DNA of 9,896 nucleotides from JBLYYQ01 sp048550035. GTDB lineage: Bacteria; Nitrospinota_A; UBA7883; JBLYYQ01. The notes below the pieces were generated by a model. It was not told the DNA's origin. It worked only from the letters and a program-made list of their open reading frames with translations, and did no database searches. The first letter of the stretch is position 1, and the number at the start of each line of letters is the position of its first letter. Location of the stretch: positions 1 to 9,896 of the forward strand of contig JBLYYQ010000043.1 in NCBI GenBank assembly GCA_048550035.1, given 5' to 3'. Made by a program: the position numbers and the translations under genes. Shown here piece by piece: positions 1-7,233 of this stretch.

Positions 1-283
1 AGTTGCCTAGCATCTCAAAAAATGTATGGTGGGATCGGCTTTTCCCGACCGATTCTAGATCGTTATGTTTCCCTGATACTCGAAGGCATTTTTGACTCGA
101 TGCAATCCGCTTATAAGGGGGAGTCTCAAAACCTGTGAAAAAATTTTTAAATGGTACCATCCCTGCATTTACAAACAGGAGTGTCTGATCATCAGTTGGA
201 ATCAGAGGGGCTGATTCTAAGATCTTATGATCGTTATTATTAAAATAATTTAAAAACTTACTACGTAGTTTGCTACCTTCCAT
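1..283 (-). CDS. alaS: Alanyl-tRNA synthetase, N-terminal part (runs off left edge)
   Basis: This is the first 94 codons of alanyl-tRNA synthetase, the cytoplasmic enzyme that charges tRNA(Ala). Reading the minus strand from the ATG at 283 gives MEGSKLRSKFLNYF, then ILESAPLIPTDDQTLLFVNAGM, SSQKCLRVSGKHNDLESVG and HHTFFEMLGN at the edge. These match the class II catalytic core of AlaS in order: the motif 1 region, then the Q-K-C-x-R and G-K-H-N-D-L-E stretch, then the start of the motif 2 block (F-F-E-M-L-G-N). An in-frame TAA lies upstream of the ATG, so the start is bounded. No strong ribosome binding site is visible (only AAAG a few bases upstream). The gene follows purQ after 70 bp in which I see no clear promoter or terminator. 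The editing and oligomerisation domains lie outside the window. Identity is near certain; the exact start is a little less so. Confidence 0.95.
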   Translation of the reverse strand, partial: MEGSKLRSKFLNYFNNNDHKILESAPLIPTDDQTLLFVNAGMVPFKNFFTGFETPPYKRIASSQKCLRVSGKHNDLESVGKSRSHHTFFEMLGN

Positions 284-353
284 ATCATCTTTGCTTTTTA
301 TCTCGTAAGTTTAGCAACTATCTGTTTAATAGGTATCCTCAAAAAATAGAGTC

Positions 354-1031
354 CTAACCTAAAAATGAAGTTAGTATCTCAATACCATCTACCCGCTGAA
401 ATATCTTCTCAACCGCACGCTCAGGGTGTGGCATCATCCCTGCCACATTCTTCTCTTTAGATAAGATACCTGCTATGCTATTTATTGATCCGTTCGGGTT
501 TGCACTATCTGTTACATTACCTCCTAAATCAGAATATTGAAACAGAATCTGATCGTTATCTGATAAGCGCTTAATTGTATCATCATCAGCCACAAACCTA
601 CCCTCTTTATGTGCGATTGGAATCAGTAGTGACTTGCCAGCAGATAATCTGCTAACAAAACTACTTTTATTAACAGCTTTAATATATTGATTCTGGCAAC
701 AAAATTTCTGACTATTGTTCATAACCAGTCCTCCATCTAACAGGCGATGCTCTGTTAATACCTGAAATCCGTTACAAATCCCAAAAACATATTTGCCACG
801 CTTCGCCTCAGATCGAACCGCTTTCATCACTGGCGAATAAGATGCAATCGCTCCACTACGAAGATAATCACCATAAGAGAATCCGCCAGGAAGCGTTATA
901 AGATCAAAGCGACGAAGATCTTGCTCTTCATGCCATACAAACTCAGTATCTAATTTTAATATATGTTTATACGCATAGTAGAGATCGTGATCGCAATTTG
1001 AACCTGGAAACACAATCACTGCTACCTTCAT
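354..1031 (-). CDS. purQ: Phosphoribosylformylglycinamidine synthase, glutaminase subunit PurQ
   Basis: PurQ hydrolyses glutamine and passes ammonia to PurL, which converts FGAR to FGAM in de novo purine synthesis. The 225 residues match the usual length of stand-alone PurQ. This is a class I glutamine amidotransferase with the nucleophile Cys86 in GICNGFQVL and the catalytic pair His202 and Glu204 in MMPHPERAVE. The family start FPGSNCDHD (8-16) and the GGFSYGDYLRSGA block (49-61) are also present. The ATG is preceded by a strong AGGAGG site about 8 bases away, which overlaps the end region of purS; the gap to purS is 13 bp. It is the last pur gene of the run. purL, its obligate partner, is not in the window, and alaS follows instead. 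Confidence 0.97.
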   Translation of the reverse strand: MKVAVIVFPGSNCDHDLYYAYKHILKLDTEFVWHEEQDLRRFDLITLPGGFSYGDYLRSGAIASYSPVMKAVRSEAKRGKYVFGICNGFQVLTEHRLLDGGLVMNNSQKFCCQNQYIKAVNKSSFVSRLSAGKSLLIPIAHKEGRFVADDDTIKRLSDNDQILFQYSDLGGNVTDSANPNGSINSIAGILSKEKNVAGMMPHPERAVEKIFQRVDGIEILTSFLG

Positions 1032-1044
1032 CTAATTTTCCTCC

Positions 1045-1290
1045 TCACTCATTAACCAATTCAAACTTATAGTTCTCTGTAACCGGGTTAGCTAATATCT
1101 CATCACATAGCTTCACAACTTTCCTAGTTGCCAACTCTTTATCATCTTCATCAAGGTTGAGGCTAATATATTTGCCAATCCTAAGATCCGTTACTGTTGA
1201 GCCTTCCTCTTGATTCAGTAACGATAGCGTTGCTTTGCCGGCTGGGTCTAAAATATCTTCTCTGATCGTTATTATAATGTTTGCTTTCAT
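1045..1290 (-). CDS. purS: Phosphoribosylformylglycinamidine synthase subunit PurS
   Basis: PurS is the small bridging subunit that joins PurQ to the small form of PurL in the three-part FGAM synthase of many bacteria and archaea. The 81 residues fit the family length of about 80. It starts MKANIIITIREDILDPAGKA, the typical first strand followed by the D-P-x-G element, and continues with VTDLRIGKYISLNL and a C-terminal ANPVTENYKFEL, which matches the usual L-A-N-P-V-I-E-x-Y/F ending. It sits 11 bp after purC and 13 bp before purQ, the standard order. No good ribosome binding site precedes the ATG, so translation may depend on coupling to purC. Its presence implies that the PurL encoded elsewhere is the short form of roughly 730 residues. 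Confidence 0.95.
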   Translation of the reverse strand: MKANIIITIREDILDPAGKATLSLLNQEEGSTVTDLRIGKYISLNLDEDDKELATRKVVKLCDEILANPVTENYKFELVNE

Positions 1291-1301
1291 AATCTTTTAA
1301 G

Positions 1302-2012
1302 TTAGCTATTAATAACTCGCTCCTTCATCTCTTCGTAGACCTCAGCTAAGCTTCCTAAATCTTGGCGGAATCTATCTTTATCCTTCTTTTCACCTGTCGA
1401 TTTCTCCCATAGCCTACAACCATCTAAGCTAATCTCGTCTGCAAGCAAAATCCCTTCATCAGAACGACCAAACTCTAGTTTGTAATCTACTAATACAATA
1501 TTAATCCTATCAAAAAAATCTACTAACCAGTTATTAATCTTGGTCGCTTCATTTTTAATATGGGCAATCTCTTCTTTCGTTGCTAGCTCAAAAACATCAA
1601 TATGACTCTCGTTTATCATCGGATCACCTAGGTTGTCATCTTTATAGTAAAATTCTAAAATTGGTGCTCGAAGTTTGGTACCTTCTTCCTTCCCTATCCG
1701 CTTAGCTAGTGAACCTGCAATAACATTCCGCATCACAACTTCAAGTGGAATAATCTGAACTGATTTGACTAACATCTCTCGATCCGAAAAACATTTGACA
1801 AAATGATTAGGTATCTTAACTTTACTCATAAGATCAAATATATGAGACGAAATCATATTGTTGCAAAGACCTTTATTTGCAATACTACTTTTCTTAGCAC
1901 CATTAAAAGCGGTAACATCATCTTTGAAATATTGAATTAATAATGATGGGTCATCAGTTGTATATATAACCTTTGCCTTACCTTCATATAGTATATCTTT
2001 TTTGTTTACCAT
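1302..2012 (-). CDS. purC: SAICAR synthase PurC
   Basis: PurC joins aspartate to CAIR using ATP to give SAICAR, in the middle of de novo purine synthesis. The 236 residues match the typical bacterial length of about 237. The N-terminus ILYEGKAKVIY (7-17) is the ATP-binding glycine-rich part. The family signature PLEVVMRNVIAGSLAKR falls at 89-105, LVDYKLEFGR at 174-183 and LADEISLDGCRLW at 190-202, which contributes metal and substrate contacts. A GGAG site overlapping the purB stop codon lies just 5 or so bases before the ATG, and the gap to purB is 5 bp. It belongs to the purB-purC-purS-purQ block. Confidence 0.97.
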   Translation of the reverse strand: MVNKKDILYEGKAKVIYTTDDPSLLIQYFKDDVTAFNGAKKSSIANKGLCNNMISSHIFDLMSKVKIPNHFVKCFSDREMLVKSVQIIPLEVVMRNVIAGSLAKRIGKEEGTKLRAPILEFYYKDDNLGDPMINESHIDVFELATKEEIAHIKNEATKINNWLVDFFDRINIVLVDYKLEFGRSDEGILLADEISLDGCRLWEKSTGEKKDKDRFRQDLGSLAEVYEEMKERVINS

Positions 2013-2017
2013 TGCTC

Positions 2018-3319
2018 CTAGCTCTCATTTAAAAAAACGTTTGAAAATATTTTATCTACAAACCTGAGATAATGATCTAACCCGGTTGCAGCTTCTAGTT
2101 CTTCCTTACTTAAAAGTTTCTTTACCTCCTCATTTTGGTAAATTATATCTAATAACGGCTCTTTTGTCTCCCAACATTTAAGTGCGGCTCCCTGTACTAT
2201 ATTGTATGCAGCTTCTCTAGATAAAGAGCTGTTAATCAATTTTAGTAGTATGTTTTGAGAAAAAATTAATCCATTTGTTAGATTAAGGTTCCTCTCCATA
2301 TTATCTGGCAAAATGTTTAGATCTTTAACTAAAGCCCTGACCCGTTTTAACATTGTTTCGATTAACGAAACAGAGTCTGGAATAATTATACGCTCAACTG
2401 ATGAGTGTGAGATATCTCGTTCATGCCAGAGTGCAATATTATCTAACCCAGCTACAAGGTTAGATTTCACTACACGAGCAAGTCCTGTAAGATTTTCGGC
2501 TGTGATTGGATTCTTTTTATGAGGCATTGCAGACGATCCTTTTTGCCCTTTATGAAATCTCTCCTCAATCTCTAGCACCTCGGTCCGTTGTAGATGTCTC
2601 AGCTCGACTGCAATATTCTCAATCGAACCTGCAAGAAGTGCTAACGCTGATAGATAGTTCGCATGACGATCACGAGGTAGTACCTGAGTCGAGATTGGTG
2701 ATGGTTCTAATCCTAGATTGAGCCCAACCTCTGCTTCAATATCAGGATCAATTGATGAATAAAGTCCCACTGCTCCTGATAATTTTAAAAATGAAATCTG
2801 GGCTATTGCTTCTACCACTCGTGATCTGCTACGCTTGATCTCATCATAAAAGCGGGCCATCTTTATCCCAAATGTGGTTGGTTCTCCATGTATTCCATGG
2901 GTCCGACCAATGCAGGCCTGATATTTATATTTAAATGCTTGCTCTTTTAAAACTGCAAGAAATAGATCAAGTTCCTCTAATATCAGATTGCCTCCCTCTT
3001 TCATTAAGAGTGCAAGTGAACTATCAACAAGATCAGACGAGGTCATCCCAAGATGAATGAATCTTCCATCCTCGCCAACTTTCTCTGAAACTGACCCTAA
3101 AAATGCAATTACATCATGGCGGGTAGTCTCCTCTAGCTCAAAAATTCGTTCAATATCAAAGTCGGCTCGATCTAAAATATTCTTTAACGCAGCAGCTGGG
3201 ATTTTACCTCTTTCCGATAACGCTTTACATACCTCAAGCTCCACCTTAAGCCATGTCCTAAATCTGTTTTCATCAGACCATAACTTTTGCATCCTTTTGC
3301 TACAATATCTTGCAATCAT
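2018..3319 (-). CDS. purB: Adenylosuccinate lyase PurB
   Basis: PurB acts twice in purine synthesis: it removes fumarate from SAICAR to give AICAR, and from adenylosuccinate to give AMP. The 433 residues match the short, B. subtilis-like form (about 430) rather than the longer E. coli form. Members of the fumarase/aspartase superfamily share the flexible-loop signature seen here, GSSAMPHKKNP at 261-271, with the likely catalytic serine at 262 or 263. TTRHDV (66-70) and the RTHG histidine (His141) supply the other active-site residues, and GMTSSDLVDS (91-100) is the substrate-binding segment. The ATG has an AGGA about 8 bases upstream, overlapping the stop of the preceding gene; the gap is 4 bp. 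It is the first pur gene of the operon. Confidence 0.97.
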   Translation of the reverse strand: MIARYCSKRMQKLWSDENRFRTWLKVELEVCKALSERGKIPAAALKNILDRADFDIERIFELEETTRHDVIAFLGSVSEKVGEDGRFIHLGMTSSDLVDSSLALLMKEGGNLILEELDLFLAVLKEQAFKYKYQACIGRTHGIHGEPTTFGIKMARFYDEIKRSRSRVVEAIAQISFLKLSGAVGLYSSIDPDIEAEVGLNLGLEPSPISTQVLPRDRHANYLSALALLAGSIENIAVELRHLQRTEVLEIEERFHKGQKGSSAMPHKKNPITAENLTGLARVVKSNLVAGLDNIALWHERDISHSSVERIIIPDSVSLIETMLKRVRALVKDLNILPDNMERNLNLTNGLIFSQNILLKLINSSLSREAAYNIVQGAALKCWETKEPLLDIIYQNEEVKKLLSKEELEAATGLDHYLRFVDKIFSNVFLNES

Positions 3320-3323
3320 AAAG

Positions 3324-4094
3324 TTATCCTATCACCTGTAATCTGCCAGCTTCATCTTGCGATGCAATATCAAACTTAAGCTCCTTCCCATTTAAACTTT
3401 TCATCACTATTAATTCTAGCAGCTCTTTACTATTGTTCTCTTTTGAGAGGTGTGAAAATGTTACACCTTCTAACTTATCAGTGGCAGTTGAAATTAGTAA
3501 CTCGACCGCTTCTTCATTTGAAAGATGACCGACCTTAGATGCGATTCGCTGTTTCAAAAACCATGGGTAGCTCCCTGCAAAAAGCATCTCCAAATCGTGA
3601 TTTGCCTCTAATATAAGATAGTTTAAATCGCTAACTTTAGATCTTACATTATCAGTTACAGTCCCTAAGTCGGTTACAAATCCAACCTTCACGCTCGATG
3701 ACTGAAAAACAAAGCCTACAGGGTCAACCGCATCATGCTCTATCGAAAATGGCTCGACTCCTATACTCCCTAGATCAAACTCTTTCCCATTCTCAAATAT
3801 ATGAAGCTTGCTATTCCCAAGAATATTTTCTACCTTTTCGTATGTCTTTTGATTTAGGCATATCTGAGCGCCTATATTCTTTGCCAAAGTTTTAGCACCT
3901 CTAATATGATCTGTATGTTCATGGGTGATTAAGATATTTTTGATACTAAATGGATCAATTTTAGCTTGTTTCAAACGATAGTTGATCTCTTTAGCACTAA
4001 AGCCTGCATCAACTAATATCGCCTCCCCATTGCCATTACTTACATAGGTTGAATTTCCTTGTGAGCCTGACCCTAACAGTTGAAGCTGAATCAT
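3324..4094 (-). CDS. Metallo-beta-lactamase-fold hydrolase, YycJ/WalJ-like
   Basis: A 256-residue member of the metallo-beta-lactamase fold, close to the YycJ/WalJ group. Those proteins are thought to be nucleases acting on DNA; that role is family knowledge, not shown here. The metal site is clear: LITHEHTDH (55-63) gives His58, His60, Asp62 and His63. His120 in SIEHDAVDP, Asp142 in VTDLG and His215 in FSHLSKENN complete the expected ligands. The start LLGSGSQGNSTYV, the LEANHDLEMLFAG block (162-174) and VGHLSNEEAVELL (188-200) are hallmarks of this subgroup rather than of RNase Z or glyoxalase II. The ATG overlaps the preceding stop by 4 bp (ATGA) and has a GAGGA site 9 bases upstream, so translation is probably coupled. 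A cytoplasmic location is expected, since no signal peptide is seen. Confidence 0.88.
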   Translation of the reverse strand: MIQLQLLGSGSQGNSTYVSNGNGEAILVDAGFSAKEINYRLKQAKIDPFSIKNILITHEHTDHIRGAKTLAKNIGAQICLNQKTYEKVENILGNSKLHIFENGKEFDLGSIGVEPFSIEHDAVDPVGFVFQSSSVKVGFVTDLGTVTDNVRSKVSDLNYLILEANHDLEMLFAGSYPWFLKQRIASKVGHLSNEEAVELLISTATDKLEGVTFSHLSKENNSKELLELIVMKSLNGKELKFDIASQDEAGRLQVIG

Positions 4095-5044
4095 ACTTTA
4101 TTTTCCTCAGTTAACAAAAAATAGAGTAGCGGAATCATCAGCTCATGATGTCCCGTTATCGCATAACCTCTACCATCGCCTTCGACAGGGCGATTAACAA
4201 TATTGACCGCTTGGCGATAGCTTTGAATCATATCAAAATTAAGAGTCGTAAAGTTCTCTATCGGACCATAAAGATTTCTAGCAGCCGATAGCGCTTTAAT
4301 AAATACCTCAGGCAATACTACAGCTGAGCCTATATTAATGAAAACCCCCCCATCTTTGATATCCTTTAGCAACCTTACAGCAATCTTGAAATCTAATAAT
4401 GATGCGCGACCTAAATCTTCACCTGAGACACTCTTATGAATATGAGTTATGTCAGAGCCGATCCCAATATGAACAGTTGCTGGAATTTTGTTACGATAGC
4501 TAGCAGCAAGTATAGAATCTGATCTATATGGCATCTTCAAGAGCTCTATATGCCTGCCGATCGCTTCGCCGGCACCTAGTTTTTTATATTTTGCGATTGC
4601 CTCATTGTATAGGATTCCAGTCTCATCAACCATCCCAAATCTTCCACTCTTAACCTCGCTTGCTACATCCTCACTCGTCTGTCCATGAAATGCAATCTCC
4701 AAATCATGGATTGCAAACGCACCATTAACTGCAATTGCATTTATATATCGATCCTCCATCATCTTTATGATAATCGGTGCTAAGCCCACCTTGACAACAT
4801 GCGCACCCATCCCAAAAAATATTAATCGATTATCTGATCTTGCCTGCTGAATGATCTTTACAATTTCAAGCAAATCTCCCCCTTTTAAAATATTGGGAAA
4901 TAGATCAACTAATTTTTTGCTTTTATCGAATTTGCCTAAATCAACAAAGTCACTCCTACTTACCAGACTCTGTCGATCTTTGATCGGGAAATTAGTCAGT
5001 TTAGAAAAATCTGCTGGTTGATATGATCCTTTTTGGTCACTCAT
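4091..5044 (-). CDS. Deoxyhypusine-synthase-like protein, function unknown
   Basis: A 317-residue soluble protein resembling the deoxyhypusine synthase fold family that I recall from deltaproteobacterial and related genomes, usually without an experimental role. Visible blocks are LIFFGMGAHVVKVGLAP (74-90), a likely nucleotide-binding glycine loop, then AVNGAFAIHDLEIA (105-118), GRFGMVDETG (134-143), VHIGIGSDITHIH (191-203), DGGVFINIGSAVVLPEVF (231-248) and GRGYAITGHHELMIPLL (291-307). True deoxyhypusine synthase uses NAD, spermidine and a catalytic lysine near the C-terminus to modify eIF5A. I do not find an obvious counterpart of that lysine context (V-S-W-G-K), and bacteria lack eIF5A, so the classical reaction is unlikely. 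The ATG overlaps the hldE stop by 8 bp and has no ribosome binding site of its own, so it is probably coupled to hldE. The family assignment is from memory of the motifs; the function is open. Confidence 0.75.
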   Translation of the reverse strand: MSDQKGSYQPADFSKLTNFPIKDRQSLVSRSDFVDLGKFDKSKKLVDLFPNILKGGDLLEIVKIIQQARSDNRLIFFGMGAHVVKVGLAPIIIKMMEDRYINAIAVNGAFAIHDLEIAFHGQTSEDVASEVKSGRFGMVDETGILYNEAIAKYKKLGAGEAIGRHIELLKMPYRSDSILAASYRNKIPATVHIGIGSDITHIHKSVSGEDLGRASLLDFKIAVRLLKDIKDGGVFINIGSAVVLPEVFIKALSAARNLYGPIENFTTLNFDMIQSYRQAVNIVNRPVEGDGRGYAITGHHELMIPLLYFLLTEENKV

Positions 5045-6503
5045 TTTTTTGTCGCTTTATCGAATCTACTATCGATGTGGTGGAGCGTCCCTTAACAAGT
5101 GGCACCATCCTCACAATTCCACCATAACGACTTACTATATCATAGCCTACAATACTCTCTAGATCGTAATCGCCCCCTTTTACTAATATATCAGGCTTGA
5201 GCTTTTCAATTAGTTTTGCAGGATCTAGTTCTTCAAAAATAACAACTAAATCAACAGAGCTTAATCCAGCTAGTAGCTTTGCTCGGTCTTCAGCTTTGAT
5301 TAATGGACGGAAGCTACCTTTAAGGCGTCTTATTGATCGATCGCTATTGATTGCAACAATCAAAAAATCGCCCATCTTCTTAGACTTTTCTAGCAACTCT
5401 AGATGGCCTGCATGTAGTATATCAAAACATCCATTCGTAAATACAACCTTCTCTCTCTTCTTCTTTGTCAATAGAGCCAACAGCTGAGCCTCTTTTTGCG
5501 TTACAATCTTATCCTTGATACTGGCAGTTGGCTCTAGAGCCGCTAGTAACTCCTCTTTCAAAATTGGACGCGCACCTAAGTGACCAACTACAATACCAGC
5601 TGCAACATTGGCAATTTTGATCGCATCTTCTAATTGACTCCCTCCTGCTAATAGAGCACCTAACACTGCGACTACTGTATCGCCTGCTCCTGATACATCA
5701 AATACCTCCAATGATTCTGCTACAAAATGATGGCTACGAAGCTTTTTATTAAAGAGAGTCATCCCACTTGAACCTCTTGTTATCAGAATATGATTCGCAT
5801 CCGTAACCTTAAGGAGCGCTGATGCTCCTTTCTTCAAATTTGACTCGTTATTTATCTCTATACCGCTAGCTTCTGACGCCTCCTTCTGATTTGGAGTAAT
5901 AATCGTTGAGCCTTTATAATATGAATAGTCATTCCCTTTTGGATCTACTAAAGTTGGGATTGATTTTTTCTTACACTCTAAAATAATCCTTCGTAGCAGA
6001 CTTTTCGTTAGCATCCCTTTCTTGTAATCAGAAATTATTACTAACTTTGATTCTCCTATTGCCAATTGAAACTTCTTGAAAATCTGATCCTCAATCTTCT
6101 TACCGATCTCATTGCGCGTCTCAACGTCAACCCTTAACATCTGCTGTCTTAGCGCCATGTAGCGTATCTTAAGAGAGCTTTTCCGATCATTTTTATCAGT
6201 CGTTAAAAATCTGATTGCAATCTTATAATGTTTTAGGAGTTTCCTTACCTCATCAGCTTCAATATCATCACCTAATAGCGCAACTAGCTTAACAGTCCCA
6301 CCAAAGGACCTGACATTTGCTGCTACATTCCCAGCGCCACCTAATCTGAATTCTGAATCTTTGACATCCAGCACTTTCGTAGCCGCTTCAGGTGAAATTC
6401 GATCAACATTGCCCCAGACATACTTGTCTAAAACAATGTCACCTACAACCGTAATTTCTGAGCTTGAGTGCTCCTTAACTATTTCATAAAGTGATCTGTT
6501 CAT
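5037..6503 (-). CDS. hldE: Bifunctional heptose-7-phosphate kinase / heptose-1-phosphate adenylyltransferase HldE
   Basis: HldE makes ADP-heptose for the inner core of lipopolysaccharide: it phosphorylates D-glycero-beta-D-manno-heptose 7-phosphate, then after GmhB transfers AMP to the 1-phosphate. At 488 residues the fusion is full length. The N-terminal PfkB/ribokinase-type kinase (about 10-325) shows VVGDIVLDKYVWG (19-31), FRLGGAGNVAANV (52-64) and the DVSGAGDT anion-hole motif (269-276) with catalytic Asp275. The C-terminal cytidylyltransferase-like domain (about 350-485) has VVFTNGCFDILHAGHLELL (353-371) with the HAGH nucleotide-binding motif at 364-367, and VKGGDYD near 441-447. It lies 18 bp after radC. 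The ribosome binding site is weak (GGTTGGA, far upstream). It marks the host as a lipopolysaccharide-making diderm. Confidence 0.96.
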   Translation of the reverse strand: MNRSLYEIVKEHSSSEITVVGDIVLDKYVWGNVDRISPEAATKVLDVKDSEFRLGGAGNVAANVRSFGGTVKLVALLGDDIEADEVRKLLKHYKIAIRFLTTDKNDRKSSLKIRYMALRQQMLRVDVETRNEIGKKIEDQIFKKFQLAIGESKLVIISDYKKGMLTKSLLRRIILECKKKSIPTLVDPKGNDYSYYKGSTIITPNQKEASEASGIEINNESNLKKGASALLKVTDANHILITRGSSGMTLFNKKLRSHHFVAESLEVFDVSGAGDTVVAVLGALLAGGSQLEDAIKIANVAAGIVVGHLGARPILKEELLAALEPTASIKDKIVTQKEAQLLALLTKKKREKVVFTNGCFDILHAGHLELLEKSKKMGDFLIVAINSDRSIRRLKGSFRPLIKAEDRAKLLAGLSSVDLVVIFEELDPAKLIEKLKPDILVKGGDYDLESIVGYDIVSRYGGIVRMVPLVKGRSTTSIVDSIKRQKNE

Positions 6504-6521
6504 AGTCTGTTATGGTCCAAC

Positions 6522-7163
6522 CTAAATCTCATCATTATCTAAAAATGAATACCAACTATTACTCCCGAAAATTATATGATCAATGACCTTGATATCGAGA
6601 ATATTTCCTGCACATACTAATTTTCTTGTTAACGCTCGATCCTCCTCTGATGGATTAGGATTGCCGGATGGATGATTATGTACTAGCACTACACCTGCTG
6701 CTCCTTCTTTAATTGCAATAGAGAAAATCTCTGCAGTACGGATAGTAGCCGAGGTCATCCCTCCTTCTGAAATAGCCATACTGTTAATAATATGATTTTG
6801 TACATTTAGCAATCCAATTTTAAATATCTCTTTTCGTAAATTTTTCAATGATGGCTTAAAATAGTCTGCAACATCTTTACTTGTTTTAAATTGGACCGGT
6901 TTTGTTGTCGAGGCCTCTTCAATAAAACGGCGACCAAGCTCTAGTGCCGCTTTAAGACGGGTCGCTTTTTGTTCGCCGATCCCTTCTACCACCTTTAATT
7001 CATCAATCGTTACCGCCTCAATCCTAGATAGATTTTTGAATTCCTTTACCAGATCACGGGCTATGTCTATTACATTTTTATTCTTATGACCATACCCCAA
7101 AACCAATGCTATCAGCTCAGTAACAGTTAAGAAGGGTCCCCCCTTCTTTTTTAGCTTGACCAA
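6522..7163 (-). CDS. radC: RadC family JAMM/MPN-domain protein; true start probably further upstream
   Basis: A RadC (UPF0758) protein. The family was named for a supposed role in DNA repair that later work questioned, so its function is unsettled. From the TTG at 7163 there are 213 codons. A helix-hairpin-helix part (about 52-79, TIDELKVVEGIGEQKATRL) precedes a JAMM metalloprotease-like domain with a Glu at 112 (KEIF), HNHPSGNPNPSEED at 162-175 (His162, His164, Ser172, Asp175) and a normal C-terminus. The TTG has no ribosome binding site, and the codons before it (7193..7164) still read IKNWPDFDKP, which matches the conserved RadC N-terminus (I-K-x-W-P-x-x-x-x-P). The real start must therefore be upstream. 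In that frame only ATA (7202) or ATT (7193) are available before a TGA at 7229. I give the TTG only as the shortest conventional start. Confidence 0.9.
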   Translation of the reverse strand: MVKLKKKGGPFLTVTELIALVLGYGHKNKNVIDIARDLVKEFKNLSRIEAVTIDELKVVEGIGEQKATRLKAALELGRRFIEEASTTKPVQFKTSKDVADYFKPSLKNLRKEIFKIGLLNVQNHIINSMAISEGGMTSATIRTAEIFSIAIKEGAAGVVLVHNHPSGNPNPSEEDRALTRKLVCAGNILDIKVIDHIIFGSNSWYSFLDNDEI

Positions 7164-7188
7164 CGGTTTATCAAAATCAGGCCAGTTT

Positions 7189-7230
7189 TTAATTGGTTCT
7201 ATTGTTTTTGACCCTCCTCCCCCTCCTCAT
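7189..7230 (-). other. Possible displaced start of radC, or 13-codon leader ORF
   Basis: An ATG at 7230 lies 11 bases after an AAGGAG site (7247..7242) and opens a 13-codon reading frame, MRRGRRVKNNRTN, that ends in TAA at 7189. It is rich in rare arginine codons (four AGG, one AGA). It is one base out of frame with radC. Removing one G from the run of five at 7219..7223 would fuse it to radC as MRRGGGSKTIEPIKNWP, giving a RadC of normal length. It may therefore be the true N-terminus of radC with a frame error, or a leader peptide translated ahead of radC, or simply the Shine-Dalgarno region of a radC that starts at ATA or ATT. Confidence 0.35.
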
Positions 7231-7233
7231 ATA

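Noticed and set aside
1..138. Plus-strand open frame from the left edge ending in TGA at 136..138, looking like the C-terminus of a convergent gene
   Set aside because: The opposite strand here reads as an unmistakable alaS N-terminus, and the plus-strand protein resembles nothing I know, so it is a shadow.
199..217. Perfect 7-bp stem with 5-base loop (GAATCAG ... CTGATTC), considered as a terminator after purQ
   Set aside because: It lies inside the alaS coding region on the same strand and has no T run after it.
284..353. Possible alaS promoter or purQ terminator in the 70-bp gap
   Set aside because: Only a 3-bp stem and poorly matching -35/-10 pairs are visible; nothing I can support.
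2313..3341. Several plus-strand open frames of about 70-95 codons opposite purB
   Set aside because: They lie antisense to a well-conserved gene, lack good ribosome sites, and show serine/leucine-rich composition typical of shadows.
5197..5487. Plus-strand 96-codon frame opposite the hldE adenylyltransferase domain
   Set aside because: The minus-strand gene carries the full conserved domain; this frame has no recognisable motif.
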